Assembly (NCBI GenBank): GCA_035429725.1
Contig: DAOMFI010000014.1
Location: forward strand, 1-39,760
Source: JALORV01 sp035429725
Lineage (GTDB): Bacteria; Pseudomonadota; Gammaproteobacteria; Burkholderiales; Burkholderiaceae_F
Direction: 5' to 3'
Length of the DNA stretch: 39,760 bases
The notes beneath the pieces are model-generated. The model was not told the origin of the DNA, ran no database searches, and was given only the letters and a program-made list of their open reading frames with translations. The translations under genes and the position numbers were made by a program. Shown here in pieces: positions 27,954 to 36,881 of this stretch. How positions within the stretch are numbered: position 1 is the stretch's first letter; the number at the start of each line of letters is the position of its first letter.

Positions 27954-28883
27954 TCAGATCGCCTTCACGAGTTCCGGCACGGCGGCGAACAGGTCGGCCT
28001 CGAGGCCGTAGTCGGCGACGCTGAAGATCGGGGCCTCGGGGTCCTTGTTGATGGCCACGATCACCTTGCTGTCCTTCATGCCCGCCAGGTGCTGGATCGC
28101 CCCGCTGATGCCGCAGGCGATGTACAGCTGCGGCGCGACGATCTTGCCGGTCTGCCCCACCTGCCAGTCGTTCGGGGCGTAGCCCGCGTCCACCGCGGCG
28201 CGGCTCGCGCCCAGCGCGGCGTTGAGCTTGTCGGCCAGCGGCGTGAGCACCTCGTTGAACTTGTCCGACGAGCCCATCGCCCGCCCGCCCGAGACGATGA
28301 TCTTGGCCACCGTCAGCTCCGGCCGGTCGCTCTTGGCGATCTCGGAACCGACGTAGGCGCTCTTGCCGCTGTCGCCCACGGCGGCAACGCTGTCCACCGC
28401 GGCCGAGCCGCCCGCGCCCGCGGCGTCGAAGCCGGTGGTGCGCACGGTGATCACCTTCACCTTGTCGGCGCTCTGCACCGTCGCGATGGCGTTGCCGGCG
28501 TAGATCGGGCGCTCGAAGGTGTCCGGGCTCACCACCTTGGTGATGTCGCTGATCTGCGCGACGTCCAGCTTCGCTGCCACCCGCGGCGCGACGTTCTTGC
28601 CATGCGCCGTGGCGGGGAAGAGGACGTGGCTGTAGCTGCCGGCAAGCGCCAGCACCTGCGCCGCGACGTTCTCGGCGAGCTGCTCGCCGAGGCTCGCACC
28701 GTCGGCGTACAGCACCTTCGCCACGCCGGCGATCTGCCCAGCGGCCTGCGCCGCGCCGGCGGCGTTGTGGCCGGCCACGAGCACGTGGACCTCGCCGCCG
28801 CACTGGGAAGCGGCCGTCACCGTGTTCAGCGTCGCGCCCTTGAGCGCGCCGTGGTCGTGTTCGGCAATGACGAGGACGGCCAT
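27954..28883 (-). CDS. etfA: Electron transfer flavoprotein alpha subunit
   Basis: The product is 309 residues from the second of two adjacent ATG codons, because GGGAGG is better spaced to it. The N-terminal domain has AVLVIAEHDHGALKGATLNTV. The C-terminal FAD domain has LTVAKIIVSGGRAMGS, PNDWQVGQTGKIVAPQLYIACGISGAIQHLAGM and VIVAINKDPEAPIFSVADYGLEADLF. Together with EtfB it accepts electrons from acyl-CoA dehydrogenase and passes them to ETF-ubiquinone oxidoreductase. The length is normal. Confidence 0.97.
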   Translation of the reverse strand: MAVLVIAEHDHGALKGATLNTVTAASQCGGEVHVLVAGHNAAGAAQAAGQIAGVAKVLYADGASLGEQLAENVAAQVLALAGSYSHVLFPATAHGKNVAPRVAAKLDVAQISDITKVVSPDTFERPIYAGNAIATVQSADKVKVITVRTTGFDAAGAGGSAAVDSVAAVGDSGKSAYVGSEIAKSDRPELTVAKIIVSGGRAMGSSDKFNEVLTPLADKLNAALGASRAAVDAGYAPNDWQVGQTGKIVAPQLYIACGISGAIQHLAGMKDSKVIVAINKDPEAPIFSVADYGLEADLFAAVPELVKAI

Positions 28884-28971
28884 CATGCCTCCCGCCGGGC
28901 CGCCCCGAGGCAGGCCTGCGCCCCCGCGGGGGGCAGCGAACGGATGATGTGAGCGTAGGGGTGGTTCATTC

Positions 28972-29721
28972 CTAGATCACCTTGGCTTCGTTCTTGAGCT
29001 TGGCCACCAGCGTGGCCACGTCGGGCACCTTGACGCCGGCGCCGCGCCTGGGCGGCTCGGCCACCTTCAGCGTCTTCAGCCGCGGCGCCACGTCCACGCC
29101 CAGGTCGGCCGGCCTGACCACCTCCAGCGGCTTCTTCTTGGCCTTCATGATGTTGGGCAGCGTCACGTAGCGCGGCTCGTTCAGCCGCAGATCGGTGGTG
29201 ACAACCGCCGGCAGCGTGACTTCCAACGTCTCCAGGCCGCCGTCCACCTCGCGCGTGACCTTGGCCTTGCCGCCCGCCACCTCCACCTTGCTGGCGAAGG
29301 TGGCCTGCGGAAGGTCCGCCAGCGCCGCCAGCATCTGGCCGGTCTGGTTGCAGTCGTCGTCGATCGCCTGCTTGCCCAGGATCACCAGGCCCGGCTGCTC
29401 CCGGTCCACCAGCGCCTTCAGAAGCTTGGCCACCGCAAGCGGCTGCAGTTCCTCGGCCGTCTCGACCAGGATCGCCCGGTCCGCGCCGATGGCCATCGCG
29501 GTGCGCAGCGTCTCCTGGCACTGCGCCACGCCGCACGACACCGCAATCACCTCCGTCGCCGCGCACTTCTCCTTCAGCCGCACCGCCTCCTCCACCGCGA
29601 TCTCGTCGAAGGGGTTCATGCTCAGCTTTGCGCCGGCGAGGTCGATGCCCGTGCCGTCCGCCTTGACCCGCGCCTTGACGTTGTAGTCCAGCACGCGCTT
29701 CGTGCAGACCAGGATCTTCAT
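28972..29721 (-). CDS. etfB: Electron transfer flavoprotein beta subunit
   Basis: The product is 249 residues. Features are MKILVCTKRVLDYNVKARVKADGTGID, SMNPFDEIAVEEAVRLKEK, the AMP-binding ILGKQAIDDDCNQTGQMLAALADLPQATFASKV, and the recognition-loop-type stretch LRLNEPRYVTLPNIMKAKKKPLE with the conserved Leu and RYxxLPNIMKAKKK. It forms the AMP-containing half of ETF. The gene follows the MaoC hydratase after 28 bp and precedes etfA. Confidence 0.97.
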   Translation of the reverse strand: MKILVCTKRVLDYNVKARVKADGTGIDLAGAKLSMNPFDEIAVEEAVRLKEKCAATEVIAVSCGVAQCQETLRTAMAIGADRAILVETAEELQPLAVAKLLKALVDREQPGLVILGKQAIDDDCNQTGQMLAALADLPQATFASKVEVAGGKAKVTREVDGGLETLEVTLPAVVTTDLRLNEPRYVTLPNIMKAKKKPLEVVRPADLGVDVAPRLKTLKVAEPPRRGAGVKVPDVATLVAKLKNEAKVI

Positions 29722-29749
29722 GCGTTCGCTCCTTCGCCCCGCGGGGCGT

Positions 29750-30223
29750 TCAGGCCGCCGCGGCGGCGAGTGCGGTCACGGCACGCGCCTCGCGCCGAGC
29801 TCTCGAGGTGGTCATCACGTGCGCCTCGCCTTCGATGACGACCGTGTCGCGCACGCGGCACACGGTGGCGAGCACCGCGCGCGCGCGCGCCGTGTCCACC
29901 GACTCGACGGTGACTGTGGCATGCACGGTGTCGCCCGGCCGCACCGGCGCCTTGAATCGCAGCTGCTGGCCGAGGTACACGGTGCCGGGCCCGGGCAGCC
30001 GGTTGGCCACCGCGGCGGAGATCACGCTCGCGGTCAGGAAGCCGTGCGCGATGCGCCCGCCGAACGGGGAGGCGGCGGCGAACTCCTCGTTCAGGTGGAC
30101 GGCGTTGTTGTCGCCGGACACGCCGGCGAACAGCACGATGTCCGCCTCGGTGATGGTCTTCGAGAAGGTCGCGGTCATGCCGGGCCGCAGGTCCTCGATG
30201 TCATGGCCGTTCATCTCGTTCAT
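29750..30223 (-). CDS. MaoC-like (R)-specific enoyl-CoA hydratase
   Basis: The product is 157 residues from ATG 30223; a longer frame upstream overlaps the dehydrogenase gene. The hydratase-2 motif is present: FAGVSGDNNAVHLNEEFAAASPFGGRIAHGFL, with catalytic Asp and His in the usual places, inside a single hot-dog fold. Homologues hydrate enoyl-CoA to (R)-3-hydroxyacyl-CoA (PhaJ-like), which would follow the acyl-CoA dehydrogenase step. The C-terminus is an Ala-rich tail. Confidence 0.88.
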   Translation of the reverse strand: MNEMNGHDIEDLRPGMTATFSKTITEADIVLFAGVSGDNNAVHLNEEFAAASPFGGRIAHGFLTASVISAAVANRLPGPGTVYLGQQLRFKAPVRPGDTVHATVTVESVDTARARAVLATVCRVRDTVVIEGEAHVMTTSRARREARAVTALAAAAA

Positions 30224-30270
30224 GGAGCAGTCCTCGTTCGGTCGTTCGGTTCGGGCACGGGCCGGCCGCT

Positions 30271-32052
30271 TCAGAGCTGGCCGGCGCCGAGCGCGAGCGT
30301 GGATGCCGCGCCGTGCAGCACAACCTCGCGCAGCGCCGCGGCGTGCGGCAGCAGGTGCAGCGCGAAGTGCAGCGCGGTGCCGCGCTTCGCATTGAGGAAG
30401 TCGGCATCGGCGCTGCCGCTGGCAATCTGGGTGGTCGCGGCGTCGGCCGCGCGCGTCATCAGCCAGCCGCCGATCACCGTGCCGGCCAGCCACAGGAAGG
30501 GCACGGCGGCGGCCGCGGCCTCGCGCGGGCCGAGCGCCAGCAGGCCCTCGGTGGCGTCGGCGAGCGCCTGCACGCCGCGCTCGAGCGAGCCGCGCAGCGT
30601 GCCGATCAGCGCATCGTCGTGGCCGGCGAGCGCCGCGGCGTCGCTGCGCATCTGCGCGATCAGGCGGTGCATCGCGGCGCCGCCGTCGCGGGCCATCTTG
30701 CGGCCGATCAGGTCGTTGGCCTGGATGCCGGTCGTGCCTTCATAGATCGTGGTGATGCGCGCGTCGCGCTGGTGCTGGGCCGCGCCGGTCTCCTCGATGA
30801 AGCCCATGCCGCCGTGCACCTGCACGCCGGTGGCGGTGACGAGCTGCGCGCCCTCGGTGCACCAGCCCTTGACCACCGGGATCAGCAGGTCCACCAGCGC
30901 CTGCGCGGCAGCGCGCTGGCCCGCGTCGGCGTGACCGCGCGCGCGGTCCATCTGGCCGGCCGCGTAGTAGGCCAGGGCGCGCTGTGCCTCGGTGCGCGCC
31001 TTCATGTCCATCAGCATGCGGCGCACGTCGGGGTGGCCGACGATGGTGCGGTCCGACTCGCCCTCGCGGCCGAGCGTCCTGCCCTGCACGCGGTCGAGCG
31101 CATAGGCGCGCGCCTGCTGGTAGGCGCGCTCGGAGATCGCCACGCCCTCCAGCCCGACGTTCAGCCGCGCGTGGTTCATCATCGTGAACATGCACGCGAG
31201 GCCCTGGTTCTCCTCGCCCACCAGGTAGCCGACCGCGCCCGGGCCCTCGCCGAAGCTCATCACTGCGGTCGCGCTCGCGCGGATGCCCATCTTGTGCTCG
31301 ATCGACGCGCACACGAGGTCGTTGCGCGCGCCCAGGCGGCCCTCGTCGTCGACGAGGAACTTGGGCACCAGGAACAGCGAGATGCCCTTCACGCCCGGCG
31401 GCGCGTCGGGCAGGCGCGCCAGCACGAGATGGACGATGTTCTCGGCCATGTCGTGCTCGCCCCAGGTGATGAAGATCTTGGTGCCGCTCACGCGGTAGTG
31501 CTCGCCCTCGGGAACGGCCTTGGTGCGCAGCGCCGCCAGGTCGGAGCCGGCCTGCGGCTCGGTGAGGTTCATCGTGCCGGTCCAGCGGCCCTCCACCATC
31601 GCGGGCAGGAAGCGCGCCTTCAGCGCGTCGGTGCCGTGGTGCGCGATCGCCTCCACCGCGCCGAGCGTGAGCATCTGGCACAGGCTGAACGACATGTTCG
31701 ACGCCTTCCACATCTCCAGCACCGCGGTGGACAGCAGCGTGGGCATGCCCTGGCCGCCGAACTCGGCGGACGCGGGCATGCCGTTCCAGCCGGTCTCGCA
31801 GAAGCTCGCGTAGGCCTGCTTGAAGCCGTCGGCGGTGGTGACGGTGCCGGCCTCCCAGCGGTTGCCCTGGCGGTCGCCGGGCTGGTTGAGCGGCGCCAGC
31901 ACCTCGGCGGCGAACTTGCCGGCCTCGTCGAGGATGGTGTCGACGAGGTCGGGCGTCACCTCCTCGAAGCCGGGCTGGGCGAGCACGGCGTCCAGGCCGC
32001 CGATCTCCTTCATCGTGAACAGCATCTCGCGCGTCGGGGCGGCGTAGCTCAT
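30271..32052 (-). CDS. Acyl-CoA dehydrogenase, DmdC/AcdB-like long form
   Basis: The product is 593 residues, longer than the usual 380-residue enzymes and typical of the 3-methylmercaptopropionyl-CoA dehydrogenase-like class. Features are NLTEPQAGSDLAAL with FITWGEHDMAENIVHLVLAR (FAD and substrate domain), KMGIRASATAVMSF, and the catalytic-base region TTIYEGTTGIQANDLIGRK. The C-terminal about 120 residues form the extra helical domain. It oxidises an acyl-CoA and reduces ETF, whose genes lie downstream. The exact chain length is not readable. Confidence 0.92.
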   Translation of the reverse strand: MSYAAPTREMLFTMKEIGGLDAVLAQPGFEEVTPDLVDTILDEAGKFAAEVLAPLNQPGDRQGNRWEAGTVTTADGFKQAYASFCETGWNGMPASAEFGGQGMPTLLSTAVLEMWKASNMSFSLCQMLTLGAVEAIAHHGTDALKARFLPAMVEGRWTGTMNLTEPQAGSDLAALRTKAVPEGEHYRVSGTKIFITWGEHDMAENIVHLVLARLPDAPPGVKGISLFLVPKFLVDDEGRLGARNDLVCASIEHKMGIRASATAVMSFGEGPGAVGYLVGEENQGLACMFTMMNHARLNVGLEGVAISERAYQQARAYALDRVQGRTLGREGESDRTIVGHPDVRRMLMDMKARTEAQRALAYYAAGQMDRARGHADAGQRAAAQALVDLLIPVVKGWCTEGAQLVTATGVQVHGGMGFIEETGAAQHQRDARITTIYEGTTGIQANDLIGRKMARDGGAAMHRLIAQMRSDAAALAGHDDALIGTLRGSLERGVQALADATEGLLALGPREAAAAAVPFLWLAGTVIGGWLMTRAADAATTQIASGSADADFLNAKRGTALHFALHLLPHAAALREVVLHGAASTLALGAGQL

Positions 32053-32098
32053 GGCAACTCTCCGTGGGCGGTTTCGGGTGGCGCGGGGCGGGCGGGCG

Positions 32099-33094
32099 TC
32101 AGTCCTGCTCGTCCTGCTCGTCGCGGCGCGCGCCGCGCAGCGCGAGCAGTTCGCCGACCAGGCCGCGCCGGAACGCCAGCACGCAGACGACGAAGATCGC
32201 GCCCATGATCACGGTGACCCAGGGGCCGACCTTGTCGGCCAGCTCGTTCTCGAGCGTGACGATCACCAAGGCCCCCGCGGCCGGGCCGAGCAGCGTGCCC
32301 AGGCCGCCGAGCAGCGTCATCAGCACCACCTCGCCGCTCATGTGCCAGTGCACGTCGGTCAGCGAGGCGAGCTGGAACACGATGGCCTTGAGCGCGCCCG
32401 CCGTGCCCGCCAGCGCCGCGGAGATCACGAAGGCCAGCAGCTTGTAGCGGTGCACGTCGTAGCCGAGCGAGATCGCGCGCGGCTCGTTCTCGCGGATCGC
32501 CTTCAGCACCTGGCCGTAGGGCGAATGCACGGTGCGGCGGATCAGCCAGAAGGCGGCTGCGAACACCGCCAGCACGAAGTAGTACATCGCGTGGTTGTCG
32601 CCCAGCTCCACCAGGCCGAACAGGCGGCCGCGCGGCACGCCCTGCAGGCCGTCCTCGCCGCCGGTGAAGGGCAGCTGCAGCGCGATGAAGAACACCAGCT
32701 GCGCGAGCGCGAGCGTGATCATCGTGAGATAGATGCCCGAGCGGCGGATGGCGAGCCAGCCGAACACGCCCCCCATCGCCGCCGCCACCGCGGTGCCGGC
32801 GAGGATGGCGAGCTCGGGCGTGAGGCCCACGTGCTTGGCGAGCCCGGCGCACACGTAGGCCGAGCCGCCGAAGAAGGCCGCGTGGCCGAACGACAGCAGC
32901 CCCGCGTAGCCGAGCAGCAGGTTGAACGCGCAGGCGAACAACGCGAAGCACAGCACCTTCATCAGGAAGGTGGGGTAGATCGCCCACGGGGCGGCCAGCG
33001 CGAGTACGACGGCCACGCTCCAGCCGAGCAGGTGGCGGTTGGAGTGCGCCGCGGCGCGCGGCGCGGCGGCGGGGTGCGTAACGGGGGAGTTCAT
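32099..33094 (-). CDS. livM: Branched-chain-type ABC transporter permease LivM
   Basis: The product is 331 residues with about nine hydrophobic segments. Family features are FNLLLGYAGLLSFGHAAFFGGSAYVCA, GIYLTMITLALAQLVFF, the conserved loop SPYGQVLKAIRENEPRAISLGYDVHRYKLLAFVISAALAGTAGAL and LLGGLGTLLGPAAGALV. It pairs with LivH to form the membrane channel. The stop lies 46 bp before the dehydrogenase start. Confidence 0.95.
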   Translation of the reverse strand: MNSPVTHPAAAPRAAAHSNRHLLGWSVAVVLALAAPWAIYPTFLMKVLCFALFACAFNLLLGYAGLLSFGHAAFFGGSAYVCAGLAKHVGLTPELAILAGTAVAAAMGGVFGWLAIRRSGIYLTMITLALAQLVFFIALQLPFTGGEDGLQGVPRGRLFGLVELGDNHAMYYFVLAVFAAAFWLIRRTVHSPYGQVLKAIRENEPRAISLGYDVHRYKLLAFVISAALAGTAGALKAIVFQLASLTDVHWHMSGEVVLMTLLGGLGTLLGPAAGALVIVTLENELADKVGPWVTVIMGAIFVVCVLAFRRGLVGELLALRGARRDEQDEQD

Positions 33095-33112
33095 GCGGCG
33101 TCTCCGTGCCGG

Positions 33113-33997
33113 TCAGGCCTGCTTGCCGAAGAGGCCGGCGGGGCGGAAGAGGAGCACGACGATCATGATCACGAAGATCACGACCGCCGACGCCTCGGGG
33201 TAGACGACCTTGGTCAGGCCCTCGACGAGGCCGAGGCCGAGGCCGGTGACGATGGAGCCGGCGATCGAGCCCATGCCGCCGATCACGACGACGGCGAACA
33301 CCACGATGATCAGGTTCGAGCCCATCACCGGGTTCACCTGCATCACCGGCGCGGCCAGCACGCCGGCGAACGCGGCGAGCGCGACGCCGACGCCGTAGGT
33401 GGCGGTCACCAGCACCGGCACGTTGATGCCCAGCGCCTGCACGAGCTGCGGCTTCTCGGTGGCCGCGCGCAGCGTGGCGCCGAGCGGCGTGCGCTCGATC
33501 ACGTACCAGGTGCCCGCGCACACCGCGATCGACGCCACCACCACCCAGCCGCGGTACAGCGGCATGAACATGAAGCCGAGGTCGATGCCGCCCTGCAGCT
33601 GCTCCGGCGGCGGGTACGACGAGCCCGAGACGCCGAAGAAGTAGCGGAACACGCCCTCGGCGATGAGCGCCAGGCCGAAGGTGAGCAGCAGGCCGTACAG
33701 GTGATCCAGCTTGTACAGGTGCCGCAGCATGCTGCGCTCGACCACGACGCCGAGCACGCCCACCACCAGCGGCGCGACGGCCAGCGCCAGCCAGTAGTTC
33801 AGGCCCAGGTGCTCGAGCCCCAGCAGGGCCACGAACGCGCCGATCATGTACAGCGCACCGTGGGAGAAGTTGATGATGTTGAGCAGGCCGAAGATCACGG
33901 CCAGCCCGAGGCTCAGCACGGCGTAGAACGATCCGTTGATGAGCCCGAGCAGCAGCTGGCCGAACAGGGCCTGCGAAGTGATGCCGAACAGGGTCAT
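33113..33997 (-). CDS. livH: Branched-chain-type ABC transporter permease LivH
   Basis: The product is 294 residues from ATG 33997, with GGGGGAG upstream; an earlier start is less likely. Features are GLINGSFYAVLSLGLAVIFGLLNIINFSHGALYMIGAF, the coupling loop RTPLGATLRAATEKPQLVQALGINV and VVIGGMGSIAGSIVTGLGLGLVEGL. LivM follows after 18 bp. Confidence 0.95.
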   Translation of the reverse strand: MTLFGITSQALFGQLLLGLINGSFYAVLSLGLAVIFGLLNIINFSHGALYMIGAFVALLGLEHLGLNYWLALAVAPLVVGVLGVVVERSMLRHLYKLDHLYGLLLTFGLALIAEGVFRYFFGVSGSSYPPPEQLQGGIDLGFMFMPLYRGWVVVASIAVCAGTWYVIERTPLGATLRAATEKPQLVQALGINVPVLVTATYGVGVALAAFAGVLAAPVMQVNPVMGSNLIIVVFAVVVIGGMGSIAGSIVTGLGLGLVEGLTKVVYPEASAVVIFVIMIVVLLFRPAGLFGKQA

Positions 33998-34078
33998 GGG
34001 TCTCCCCCAGTGTGGGTGCGCGGTCGGCCGCGCCCGCCGCGAGCCGGCGGCTCGCACCCGGGCACGGCAGCGGGCGGC

Positions 34079-35287
34079 TTACTTCTTCTTGACCAGCGGG
34101 CAGGTGCTCGCCGCCAGCGGCTGGAACGCCTCGGCCGCCGGGATCGTGGCGCGCACGTGGTAGTAGTCCCAGGGCACGGTGGACTCGGCCGGCTTCTTCA
34201 CCTGCAGCAGGTACATGTCGTGCACCAGGCGGCCGTCGTCGCGGATCGTTCCGTTCTTCGCGAAGAAGTCGTTCACCGGCGTCTTCTTCATCTGCGCCAT
34301 CACCTTGCCGGTGTCGTCGGTGCCCGCCGCCTTCACCGCCTTCAGGTAGTGCATCACCGAGGAGTACTGGCCGGCCTGCACCATCGTCGGCATGCGCTTG
34401 TGCTGGTCGAAGAAGCGCTTGGACCAGGCGCGCGTCTCGTCGTTCAGGTTCCAGTAGAAGCCCTCGGTCAGGTACATGTTCTGCGTGACCTTCAGGCCGA
34501 GCGAATGCACGTCGGTGATGAACATCAGCAGGCCGGCGAGCGACTGCTTGGGCGTCACGCCGAACTCGGCCGCCTGCTTGATCGAGTTGATCGTGTCGCC
34601 GCCGGCGTTGGCCAGGCCGATGATCTGCGCGCCAGAGCCCTGCGCCTTGAGCAGGAAGGACGAGAAGTCCGAGCCCGGAAACGGGTGGCGCACCGAGCCG
34701 AGCACCTCGCCGCCGTTGGCCTTCACGACCTCGCTCGCGTCCTTCTCGAGCGAGTGGCCGAAGGCGTAGTCGGCGGTCAGGAAGAACCACTTCTTGCCGC
34801 CGGTCTTCGTCACCGCCTTGGCGGTGCCGTTGGCCACCGCGTAGGTGTCGTAGGTCCAGTGCACGGTGACGTCGTTGCAGTCCTCGTTGGTGACGCGGGT
34901 GGAGGCGGCGCCCGAGACCAGCGCGATGCGGTTCTTCTCCTTGGCGATCTTCTGCACCGCGAGCGCCACCGAGGTGGTGACGAGCTCGCTCGCCACGTCG
35001 ACCTTCTCGCGCTCGAACCACTCGCGCGCCTTGTTGGCGGCGATGTCGCCCTTGTTCTGGTGGTCGGCCGAGACCATCTCGATCTTGAACGCGGGCTTCT
35101 CGGCCGCGATGAAGTCGTCGATGGCCATCTGCGTGGCGATCACGGTGCCCTTGCCGGCCACGTCGGAGTAAACGCCGGACAGGTCGGTCAGCACGCCGAT
35201 GCGTACCACGTTGTCCGAGATCTGGGCCTGCGCGGGGCCGAAGGCGGCAGCGAGGGCGGCCGCGAGCGCGAGGGAGGTGAACTTCAT
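34079..35287 (-). CDS. ABC transporter substrate-binding protein (LivK/Peripla_BP_6 type)
   Basis: The product is 402 residues. The signal peptide is LALAAALAAAFGPAQA, with cleavage before QISD. The mature part begins NVVRIGVLTDLSGVYSDVAGKG and continues with RIALVSGAASTRVTNEDC, WFFLTADYAFGHSLEKDA and a Cys near the C-terminus (ASTCPLVKKK). This subgroup, with VLTDLSG and a periplasmic ADY-FG, often binds aromatic or other organic acids, not leucine. That fits the acyl-CoA ligase in the operon but is inference. Confidence 0.93.
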   Translation of the reverse strand: MKFTSLALAAALAAAFGPAQAQISDNVVRIGVLTDLSGVYSDVAGKGTVIATQMAIDDFIAAEKPAFKIEMVSADHQNKGDIAANKAREWFEREKVDVASELVTTSVALAVQKIAKEKNRIALVSGAASTRVTNEDCNDVTVHWTYDTYAVANGTAKAVTKTGGKKWFFLTADYAFGHSLEKDASEVVKANGGEVLGSVRHPFPGSDFSSFLLKAQGSGAQIIGLANAGGDTINSIKQAAEFGVTPKQSLAGLLMFITDVHSLGLKVTQNMYLTEGFYWNLNDETRAWSKRFFDQHKRMPTMVQAGQYSSVMHYLKAVKAAGTDDTGKVMAQMKKTPVNDFFAKNGTIRDDGRLVHDMYLLQVKKPAESTVPWDYYHVRATIPAAEAFQPLAASTCPLVKKK

Positions 35288-35368
35288 GCGGAGTCTCCTG
35301 AGTGGAAGGTCGGTTTCGGGTATCGGTCCGGGCGGTCGCCGGCGTGGCAGCCGCCCGCTGGCGGCGCG

Positions 35369-36124
35369 TCAGACGCCCAGCAGTTCGTGCAGCAGTTCGG
35401 TCTTGTCGGCGAGCTCGTCCTGGTGCACGGTGGCCACGATGCGGCCGTGCTCGAGCACGTAGTGGCGGTCGGCCAGCGGCGCGGCGAAGCGGAAGTTCTG
35501 CTCCACCAGCACGATCGTGTAGCCGCGGCCCTTCAGCAGGCGGATCACCTCGCCGAGCTTCTTGACGATCACCGGCGCCAGGCCCTCGGTGATCTCGTCG
35601 AGCAGCAGCAGCCGCGCGCCGGTGCGCAGGATGCGCGCCATGGCGAGCATCTGCTGCTCGCCGCCGGACAGCCGCGTGCCCGGGCTGTTGCGGCGCTCGT
35701 GCAGGTTGGGGAAGACCTCGTAGATCTCGTCGATCGTCATGCCGCCGGAGCGCACCACCGGCGGCAGCATCAGGTTCTCCTCGGTCGTCAGGCCGGAGAA
35801 GATGCCGCGCTCCTCCGGGCAGAAGCCCACGCCGAGGCGCGCCACGCGGTGCGGCGCCATGCCCACCAGCTCGCGGCCGTTGAACATGACCGAGCCGCTG
35901 CGCCGCCCGACCAGGCCCATCACCGACTTCAGCGTGGTCGAGCGCCCGGAGCCGTTGCGCCCGAGCAGGGTGACGAGCTCGCCCTCGGCCACGCGCAGGT
36001 CGATGCCGTGCAGCACGTGCGACTCGCCGTAGAAGGCGTGCAGGTCGGTGATGCGCAGCATCTCGTTGCCCGACGCCGGCTGCGTGGCCGCGTCCGCGCG
36101 GCGCCGTTCGATCGTGGCGCTCAT
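35369..36124 (-). CDS. livF: ABC transporter ATP-binding protein LivF, Walker A Lys replaced by Arg
   Basis: The product is 251 residues from ATG 36124, which overlaps the LivG stop. LivF features are LHAFYGESHVLHGIDL, PEERGIFSGLTTEENL, the signature RLSGGEQQMLAMARIL, Walker B LLLLDEITEGLAP and the H-loop-equivalent VLVEQNF. The Walker A reads GRNGSGRST, so the Lys that contacts ATP phosphates is Arg (CGC codon, 35950 region). Nearly all LivF proteins have GRNGAGKTT. Either the site is impaired and LivG supplies the working site, or the base calls are wrong. Confidence 0.93.
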   Translation of the reverse strand: MSATIERRRADAATQPASGNEMLRITDLHAFYGESHVLHGIDLRVAEGELVTLLGRNGSGRSTTLKSVMGLVGRRSGSVMFNGRELVGMAPHRVARLGVGFCPEERGIFSGLTTEENLMLPPVVRSGGMTIDEIYEVFPNLHERRNSPGTRLSGGEQQMLAMARILRTGARLLLLDEITEGLAPVIVKKLGEVIRLLKGRGYTIVLVEQNFRFAAPLADRHYVLEHGRIVATVHQDELADKTELLHELLGV

Positions 36125-36873
36125 GCCTCCACTCCCACGTAGGCCTCGAGCACGCGCGGGTCCTTCGACACCTCGGCGTACGGCCCTTCGGCGAGGATCT
36201 CCCCGCGTTGCAGCACGGTGATGCGGTCGCACAGCTTCTCGACCACCGACAGGTTGTGTTCCACCATCGCCACCGTGCGCTTGGCGGCGACGCGCTTGAT
36301 GAGCTCGGCCACGCGGTCCACGTCCTCGTGGCCCATGCCCTGCGTCGGTTCGTCCAGCAGCATCAGCGCCGGGTCGAGCGCCAGCGTGGTGGCGATCTCG
36401 AGCGCGCGCTTGCGTCCGTAGGGCATCTCCACCGCCAGCGTGCGCGCGTAGTGCGCCAGGTCCACCTGCTCGAGCAGGTGCATGGCCTCCGCGTCGAGCT
36501 GGCGCAGCGTGCGTTCGGAGCGCCAGAAGTGGAACGAGGTGCCGAGCCGGCGCTGCAGCGCCACGCGCACGTTCTCCAGCGCCGTCATGTGGCCGAAGGT
36601 CGCCGAGATCTGGAACGAGCGGATCACGCCGCGCCGCGCGATCTGCGCCGGCTCGTCGTCGGTGATGTCCGTGCCGTCGTAGAAGATCCGTCCGCGCGTG
36701 GGCTGGAGGAACTTGGTCAGCAGGTTGAAGACGGTGGTCTTGCCCGCGCCGTTTGGCCCGATCAGCGCATGGATCGTGCCGCGCCGGATCTTCAGGTTCA
36801 CGTCCTGCACGGCCGCGAAGCCCTTGAACTCCTTGGTCAGGCCGCGCGTCTCGAGGATGATGTCGGATGCCAT
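36121..36873 (-). CDS. livG: ABC transporter ATP-binding protein LivG
   Basis: The product is 250 residues from ATG 36873. Walker A is GPNGAGKTT (intact), followed by IRSFQISATFGHMTALENVRVALQRR, a degenerate signature (EMPYGRKRALEIATTLAL), as is usual in LivG, Walker B LMLLDEPTQGMG and VAMVEHNLSVV. It starts 9 bp after the ligase stop and overlaps livF by 4 bp. Confidence 0.95.
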   Translation of the reverse strand: MASDIILETRGLTKEFKGFAAVQDVNLKIRRGTIHALIGPNGAGKTTVFNLLTKFLQPTRGRIFYDGTDITDDEPAQIARRGVIRSFQISATFGHMTALENVRVALQRRLGTSFHFWRSERTLRQLDAEAMHLLEQVDLAHYARTLAVEMPYGRKRALEIATTLALDPALMLLDEPTQGMGHEDVDRVAELIKRVAAKRTVAMVEHNLSVVEKLCDRITVLQRGEILAEGPYAEVSKDPRVLEAYVGVEA

Positions 36874-36881
36874 CGCGTGCC

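Noticed and set aside
32051..36142. A 1363-codon plus-strand open frame over the liv genes, and a 631-codon one over the dehydrogenase
   Set aside because: They are antisense to clear liv and dehydrogenase genes, have His/Arg/Ala-rich composition without domains, and arise from high G+C at third positions.
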